From GAS188 sp035949255 (GTDB lineage Bacteria; Pseudomonadota; Alphaproteobacteria; Rhizobiales; Beijerinckiaceae), in assembly GCA_035949255.1 (NCBI GenBank), contig DASZIL010000167.1, positions 1 to 48,866 on the forward strand: a DNA stretch of 48,866 nt, read 5' to 3'. Of this stretch, positions 44,334 to 48,866 are shown in pieces. Both the position numbers and the translations under genes were made by a program. The notes beneath the pieces were generated by a model that made no database searches, was not told where the DNA came from, and worked only from the letters and a program-made list of their open reading frames with translations. Numbering within the stretch: the stretch's first letter is position 1; each line of letters starts with the position of its first letter.

Positions 44334-44867
44334 ATGGTCGAGACCATGGCTCTTCCGCTTGTGATCGTCGTCGCCATTGCCGAGAACGGCGTCATCGGCA
44401 AGGACAATGGCCTTTCCTGGCGCATGCCGAGCGATTTGAAGCGCTTCCGCCGCATCACCATGGGGAAGCCCTTGATCATGGGGCGCAAGACCTTCCAATC
44501 GATCGGGCGGCCCTTACCGGGGCGCGAGATCGTGGTGGTGACGCGCGATGAGGCGTTCGAGGTCGCGGGCGTTCACATCGTGCATTCGCCGCCGGAGGCC
44601 GTGATGAAGGCGCAAGAGCTCGCGGCCAAGATGGGCTCAGATGAGATCATCATCGCCGGCGGGGCCGCGATCTATGCGGCACTGCTGGCGTGCGCGTCGC
44701 GCATCGATCTCACGCGTGTTCACGCGCGGATCGAGGGCGACGCAATATTCCCTTCGCTTGACCGCAAGGAATGGCGCGAGACCGGGCGCGAGGAGCATGA
44801 CGCCCAACCTGGCGACGATCATGACTTTACGCTGATCACGCTCTCGCGGGCCCGAAGAAGCCCTTAA
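44334..44867 (+). CDS. folA: Dihydrofolate reductase
   Basis: It reduces dihydrofolate with NADPH. The 177-residue protein shows IAENGVIGKDNGLSWRMPSD, in which the catalytic acidic residue of MPSDLKRF is Asp. LIMGRKTFQSIGRPLPGRE and IIAGGAAIYAALL are also present. All are standard for FolA. Start is ATG 44334 or 44346 (MALPLV). The first has aagg only three bases away, the second has no clear site. Likely in one transcript with thrS. The 152 bases before hflK contain a 14-bp tandem duplication. Confidence 0.94.
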   Translation: MVETMALPLVIVVAIAENGVIGKDNGLSWRMPSDLKRFRRITMGKPLIMGRKTFQSIGRPLPGREIVVVTRDEAFEVAGVHIVHSPPEAVMKAQELAAKMGSDEIIIAGGAAIYAALLACASRIDLTRVHARIEGDAIFPSLDRKEWRETGREEHDAQPGDDHDFTLITLSRARRSP

Positions 44868-44898
44868 TAAGCCAAGGTTAAGCGGAATGGGCTTGGTG

Positions 44899-44926
44899 TC
44901 ATGGCCTTGGCGTCATGGCCTTGGCG
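44899..44926. repeat. 14-bp tandem duplication
   Basis: tcatggccttggcg is present twice, exactly, at 44899-44912 and 44913-44926, in the folA-hflK gap. Confidence 0.9.
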
Positions 44927-45019
44927 TCGCAGGTGACGAGCCGAGCTTGACACGCAAGGTGGCGCGGGTGAAGCCATCGCGGATGAGCGCCGTTCGCGCG
45001 GCTGTGGTAAGGATTGAAT

Positions 45020-46141
45020 ATGCCTTGGAGCAATCAGAGTGGGGGAGGCGGGCCGTGGCGCCCCCAGGGGCAAGGGCCCTGGGGGCAAGGCCCGTCCGGC
45101 GGCAATGGCGGGCGTCAACCTCCCGATTTCGAGGACATGCTGCGTCGCTTGCAGGCAAGGTTCGGGGGCTGGTTCGGCGGCGGAGAAGGCTTCAGCGGCA
45201 AGGCGATCCTCTTCTTCGTTCTGCTCGGCGTGCTCGCTTGGCTCGCCACCGGGCTCTACACCGTTCAGCCGAAGGAAGTGGGCCTCAACCTCGTCTTCGG
45301 GCGTTATGTCGGCACGGTTGGACCCGGCCTCAACGTGAATTGGCCTTATCCGATCGGCCAGGTGATCAAGGTACCGGTCCTGAGCATCAATACCATGGAG
45401 ATCGGCGTCGCGGGGACATCGACCGTGGCGCGCGCGCGGCCGAATGACGAGGGGCTGATGCTCACCGGCGATGACAACATCGTCGACATCGACTTCAACG
45501 TGCAATGGCAGGTCGACCCGGCGCGCCCGCAGGAGTACGCCTTCAATATCGAGGACCCGCCGGGCACCATCCGGGCGGTTGGTGAAAGCGTCATGCGTCA
45601 AGTGGTCGGCAAGCGGAACATCCAGGCCATTTTGACCACCGATCGGGAGCCGATCCAGCAAGAGGTGAAGAACTCGATGCAGGAGATCCTGGACAGCTAC
45701 AAGGCGGGCGTCCAGATTCAGGTCGTCAACCTGCTCAAGGATCTGCCGCCGCCAGAGGTCATGGCCGCCTTCCAGGACGTGCAGGCCGCGAGCATCGACC
45801 AAAAGACGGTGCAGAACCAGGCGGCGACCTATGCGAGCAAGGTCGTGCCGGAGGCGAAAGGCCAGGCAAGCCAGATCACGCAAGCCGCCGAAGCTTATCG
45901 GGCGAAAACCGTCGCCGAGGCCAGGGGCGCGGCCTCACGTTTCGACCAGGTCTATGCGGAATTCAAGAACGCGCCCGATGTGACGCGCGAGCGCATGTAT
46001 CTCGAGACGATGGAGCGCGTCTTCGGCGGCATGGACAAGGTTATCCTCGACCAGGGAACGGGGCAGGGCGGGGCGTCCGTTTTGCCCTATCTGCCACTTG
46101 GTGATTTGCAGCACCGCTCGGGCCAGGGAGCGCCGAAATGA
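45020..46141 (+). CDS. hflK: FtsH protease modulator HflK
   Basis: This SPFH/prohibitin-type inner-membrane protein forms the HflKC cage round FtsH. The 373 residues comprise a Gly/Pro-rich cytoplasmic N-terminus (GGGGPWRPQGQGPWGQGPSG), one span (about 60-80, ILFFVLLGVLAWLATGLYTV), the SPFH domain (VQPKEVGLNLVFGRYVGTVG) and a coiled-coil-like C-terminus rich in Ala/Glu/Gln. ATG 45020 has aagga at a normal distance. It overlaps hflC by four bases. Confidence 0.96.
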   Translation: MPWSNQSGGGGPWRPQGQGPWGQGPSGGNGGRQPPDFEDMLRRLQARFGGWFGGGEGFSGKAILFFVLLGVLAWLATGLYTVQPKEVGLNLVFGRYVGTVGPGLNVNWPYPIGQVIKVPVLSINTMEIGVAGTSTVARARPNDEGLMLTGDDNIVDIDFNVQWQVDPARPQEYAFNIEDPPGTIRAVGESVMRQVVGKRNIQAILTTDREPIQQEVKNSMQEILDSYKAGVQIQVVNLLKDLPPPEVMAAFQDVQAASIDQKTVQNQAATYASKVVPEAKGQASQITQAAEAYRAKTVAEARGAASRFDQVYAEFKNAPDVTRERMYLETMERVFGGMDKVILDQGTGQGGASVLPYLPLGDLQHRSGQGAPK

Positions 46142-47064
46142 GCGGCTCGTCGCGCATCGGCGCGCTGGTCGCGCTCGTCATCGTTTTGGTCCTTGCCGCG
46201 AACACCTTGTTCACGGTGCAGCAAACCCAGTATGCGCTCGTCTTGCGCTTCGGCGAAGTCGTCAGGGCACTTTCGGAGCCCGGCCTGTATTTCAAGATCC
46301 CGCTCGTCGACACGGTGATCTCTCTCGACAAGCGCATTCTCGATCTCGACGTCGCGCCGCAAACGGTCGTCGAATCCGAGCAAAAGCAGCTCGTGGTGGA
46401 TTCCTTCGCGCGCTATCGCATCCGCGACCCTCTAGCCTTTTACCGTGCGGTCAGCACCATGGCGGGCGCGAACCAGCAGCTTCAGGCCCTGGTGAATGCC
46501 GCGGTCCGCGGCGTTATCGCCGACTCGCGCTTGGAGGATGTCGTCAAGAACCAGCGAGGCCAGCTTCAAGGCCGCATCCTCGCCCAGGTGAACCAGCAAG
46601 TGTCAGGGCGCGGCATCGACGTCATCGACCTTAGGCTGCGCCAGGTCATGTTGCCGCCCAAGAACACCGAAGCCGTGTTCGGCCGAATGATCAGCGATCG
46701 CCAGCGCGACGCCCAGGATATTCGTTCGCTCGGCACGCAGCTCAGCCTCGGCATCCGCGCCGATGCCGACCTTGCGGTGGCGCGCATTCTCGGCGAGGCA
46801 AACCAGAAATCGGAGGAGACAAGAGGCGCGGCGGATGCGGAAAAGAACAAAATCTTTGCCGATGCCTTCGGTCGTGATGCGGGATTTTTCGCCTTTTACC
46901 GGTCGATGCAGGCCTATGAGAACGGTTTCAAGCCCGATACGACCCGCATGGTGATGTCTCCCGGCTCGAGCTTCTTCCGCTATTTCAATGATCCTTCCGG
47001 GCGTGGACTTGCGCCGCAGCCCTCTGTTTCTCTTGCTGCGCCCGCGCCGCCCGCGAATAATTGA
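46138..47064 (+). CDS. hflC: FtsH protease modulator HflC
   Basis: The 308-residue partner of HflK has an N-terminal span (about 8-28, ALVALVIVLVLAANTLFTVQ), the SPFH domain and the DLRLRQVMLPPKNTEAVFGR segment typical of HflC. The start is coupled to hflK (ATGA). The C-terminal Pro/Ala end (LAAPAPPANN) is not conserved. The complex controls FtsH degradation of membrane proteins. Confidence 0.96.
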   Translation: MSGSSRIGALVALVIVLVLAANTLFTVQQTQYALVLRFGEVVRALSEPGLYFKIPLVDTVISLDKRILDLDVAPQTVVESEQKQLVVDSFARYRIRDPLAFYRAVSTMAGANQQLQALVNAAVRGVIADSRLEDVVKNQRGQLQGRILAQVNQQVSGRGIDVIDLRLRQVMLPPKNTEAVFGRMISDRQRDAQDIRSLGTQLSLGIRADADLAVARILGEANQKSEETRGAADAEKNKIFADAFGRDAGFFAFYRSMQAYENGFKPDTTRMVMSPGSSFFRYFNDPSGRGLAPQPSVSLAAPAPPANN

Positions 47065-47093
47065 TGCATCGCCGGAACGGGGCAACCGGCGAA

Positions 47094-47291
47094 ATGAGAG
47101 ATTTTCTTGCCGCGCTCGGTCTCGTTTTCGCGATCGAGGGCTTGTTGTTCGCCGCCTTTCCGCGCGGAGTCGCCAAGGCCATGCGAGAGGTCGCCGAGCA
47201 TGGGGACAGGCGGCTACGCAGCGCCGGTATCATCGCGGCCATTTGCGGTGTCGCTCTCGTATGGCTCGCCCGGCGCGCCGGCTTTTGGTAA
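47094..47291 (+). CDS. DUF2065 small membrane protein
   Basis: The 65-residue protein is made of two membrane spans (MRDFLAALGLVFAIEGLLFA and IIAAICGVALVWLARRAG) joined by a charged loop with FPRGVAKAMREVAEHGD. The family normally lies between hflC and degP as here. The function is unknown. ATG 47094 matches the family start. An ATG at 47064 overlapping the hflC stop is possible. Confidence 0.87.
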   Translation: MRDFLAALGLVFAIEGLLFAAFPRGVAKAMREVAEHGDRRLRSAGIIAAICGVALVWLARRAGFW

Positions 47292-47363
47292 GGGACGCCA
47301 TTGGCAGGGGGCCTTGTGGCGCTTATTTGAATTCAAGGCGTTTCGCCATTGAGGAATGAAGAG

Positions 47364-48854
47364 ATGATGGACCTTGATCTCCCGCGTCGAAAACGCTCGA
47401 GCGCCGCCGTATTGACCCCTGTGGGGCTTTCGCTGGCATTGGCGCTCGTGATGGGCGCGCCGGCGCCGGTCAGCGCGGCGCGCGGTCCTGGCGAAATTTC
47501 CGATGTCGCCGATCAGGTGGTCGACGCCGTGGTGAACATCTCGGCGACCACGACCGAACAGGTGCGCGGCCTGAAGGCGCCGGGCGATTCCCAAAACACC
47601 CCGTTCGATGATCTCTTCGACGATTTCTTCAACCGCAAGCGGCAAGGGCAGGGCGATGTGCCGCCACAGCCGCCGCGCATGCGCAAATCGAATTCCTTGG
47701 GCTCGGGCTTCGTCATCGATCCCTCGGGCGTGGTCGTCACCAATAATCACGTCGTCGGCGAAGCGAGCGACATCGAGGTGATCTTCACCGACGGCTCGAA
47801 GCTCAAGGCCGAGGTGGTCGGCAAGGACGCGAAGATCGATCTCGCCGTGTTGCGCGTGAAGCCCGACAAGCCTTTGAAGGCGGTGAAGTTCGGCGATTCC
47901 GAGAAGATGCGGATCGGCCAATGGGTGATGGCCGTCGGCAATCCGTTCGGGCTTGGCGGCTCGGTCACCGCCGGCATCATCTCGGCGCGCCACCGCAACA
48001 TCGATTCGGGAAGCTATGACGACTACCTGCAAACGGATGCTGCCATCAACCGCGGCAATTCGGGCGGGCCGCTGTTCAACCTCGATGGCGAAGTGATCGG
48101 CATCAACACGGCCATCCTCTCGCCGACCGGCGGTTCGATCGGCATCGGCTTTGCGATCCCTTCCAATCTGGCGCGGCCGGTCCTCGATCAGCTCGCGCAA
48201 TTCGGCGAGGTTCGCCGCGGCTGGCTCGGCGTGCAGATCCAGAATGTCGATGAATCGATCGCCGAGACGCTCGGCCTCGGCAAGGCGCGCGGCGCGCTCG
48301 TCGCCGGCGTCGATGATCGTGGGCCCGCGAAGCCGGCCGGCATCAAGAAGGGCGATGTGATCGTCAAGTTCAACGGTGATGAGGTGAAGGAATCGCGCGA
48401 CCTGCCGCGCATGGTCGCCGCCACGCCCGTCGGCAAATTGGTCGAGGTCGTCGTGATCCGGGACGGCAAGGAGACCCCGGTCAACGTCACCCTCGGCAGG
48501 CTGCAGGACGACAAGGTCGCGGCGCTCACGCCCCCGCAAAACGACACCACGGCGCTGAAGAAGGCGCTCGGCCTCGATCTTTCGCCGCTCACGGATGATT
48601 TGCGCCGCCGCTACAGCATCAAGGACGGCGTCAAGGGCGCGGTGATCACCGGGGTTGATCCGAACTCGACTGCCGCGGACAAGCGCTTGCAGCCGGGCGA
48701 CGTCATCGTCGAGATCGGCCAACAGCCCGTCTCTTCGCCTTCGGATGTCGCAAAGCTGCTAGACAATCTGAAGAAGGATGGGAAGAAATCCGCGCTTCTC
48801 TATGTCGCGAATGCGCAAGGCGACATGCGCTACGTGGCGCTGGCGATGGAGTAG
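47364..48854 (+). CDS. degP: DegP/HtrA-type periplasmic serine protease
   Basis: This envelope protein quality-control protease has 496 residues with a signal peptide (about 1-38) and a trypsin-like domain with His129 (TNNHVV), Asp159 (KIDLAVL) and Ser233 (RGNSGGP). Two PDZ domains follow (about 290-375 and 400-490, GALVAGVDDRGPAKPAGIKK and GAVITGVDPNSTAADK). A Q-linker-like acidic loop (TPFDDLFDDFF) is typical of Do proteases. gagga lies ten bases before ATG 47364. Ends the hflKC block, and only 12 bases of the window remain after it. Confidence 0.96.
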   Translation: MMDLDLPRRKRSSAAVLTPVGLSLALALVMGAPAPVSAARGPGEISDVADQVVDAVVNISATTTEQVRGLKAPGDSQNTPFDDLFDDFFNRKRQGQGDVPPQPPRMRKSNSLGSGFVIDPSGVVVTNNHVVGEASDIEVIFTDGSKLKAEVVGKDAKIDLAVLRVKPDKPLKAVKFGDSEKMRIGQWVMAVGNPFGLGGSVTAGIISARHRNIDSGSYDDYLQTDAAINRGNSGGPLFNLDGEVIGINTAILSPTGGSIGIGFAIPSNLARPVLDQLAQFGEVRRGWLGVQIQNVDESIAETLGLGKARGALVAGVDDRGPAKPAGIKKGDVIVKFNGDEVKESRDLPRMVAATPVGKLVEVVVIRDGKETPVNVTLGRLQDDKVAALTPPQNDTTALKKALGLDLSPLTDDLRRRYSIKDGVKGAVITGVDPNSTAADKRLQPGDVIVEIGQQPVSSPSDVAKLLDNLKKDGKKSALLYVANAQGDMRYVALAME

Positions 48855-48866
48855 GCGGTTCGGTCC

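Overview
The window is GC-rich chromosomal DNA from an alphaproteobacterium, most likely of the Hyphomicrobiales (Rhizobiales). The evidence is the division-site ATPase MipZ, the blocks glyA-nrdR-ribD-ribE-ribH-nusB-thiL, hflK-hflC-DUF2065-degP and erpA|dgt, and an RgtE/ArnT-like lipid module. A Beijerinckiaceae-like organism is possible, but the family is a guess. I saw no rRNA, tRNA, CRISPR array, intact insertion sequence or prophage. Most of the window is ordinary core genome, densely packed, with many 4-bp ATGA/GTGA gene overlaps.

Layout: 1-373 holds a broken DUF805 membrane-protein gene. 464-3238 is a leftward gst-queG-SDR group. 3572-5147 is speD-speE (spermidine synthesis). 5165-7500 runs leftward with a large exported protein of unknown function and erpA. 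dgt and pepP follow rightward. 10662-15842 is a mixed set: a PAP2 phosphatase, a DUF1932 oxidoreductase, RlpA, a DenD-like dehydrogenase, a dead vapB antitoxin, and a TetR regulator divergent from an SRPBCC gene with a perfect palindrome between them. ppiD is followed by the glyA to thiL block (one-carbon metabolism, ribonucleotide-reductase control, riboflavin, NusB, thiamine). Two transporters and a serine/threonine dehydratase end this half.

27507-31651 is the most interesting stretch. It has a 3' scrap of an autotransporter gene, REP-like palindromes and a small Gly/Pro-rich secreted protein divergent from an operon of ECF sigma factor, membrane anti-sigma factor and secreted subtilase. 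Both divergent genes are preceded by the same bipartite promoter (GAACC, 16 nt, CGACYA), which implies an autoregulated extracytoplasmic-stress regulon. The anti-sigma C-terminus resembles the protease propeptide, so the protease or its propeptide may take part in signalling.

32804-36487 is a membrane-lipid glycosylation operon: a GT39 transferase, a single polypeptide joining a PAP2 phosphatase to a GT2 polyprenyl-phosphate glycosyltransferase, and a small LpxB-N-domain protein. The rest holds a 2-hydroxyacid dehydrogenase, an orphan MalK/UgpC-type ATPase, a Cys-rich-repeat protein, yidD, mipZ, an orphan amino-acid-type binding protein, thrS-folA and the hflKC-degP envelope-proteostasis block. 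Short 14-15 bp tandem duplications recur at four places, one of them coding for a repetitive C-terminal tail on riboflavin synthase.
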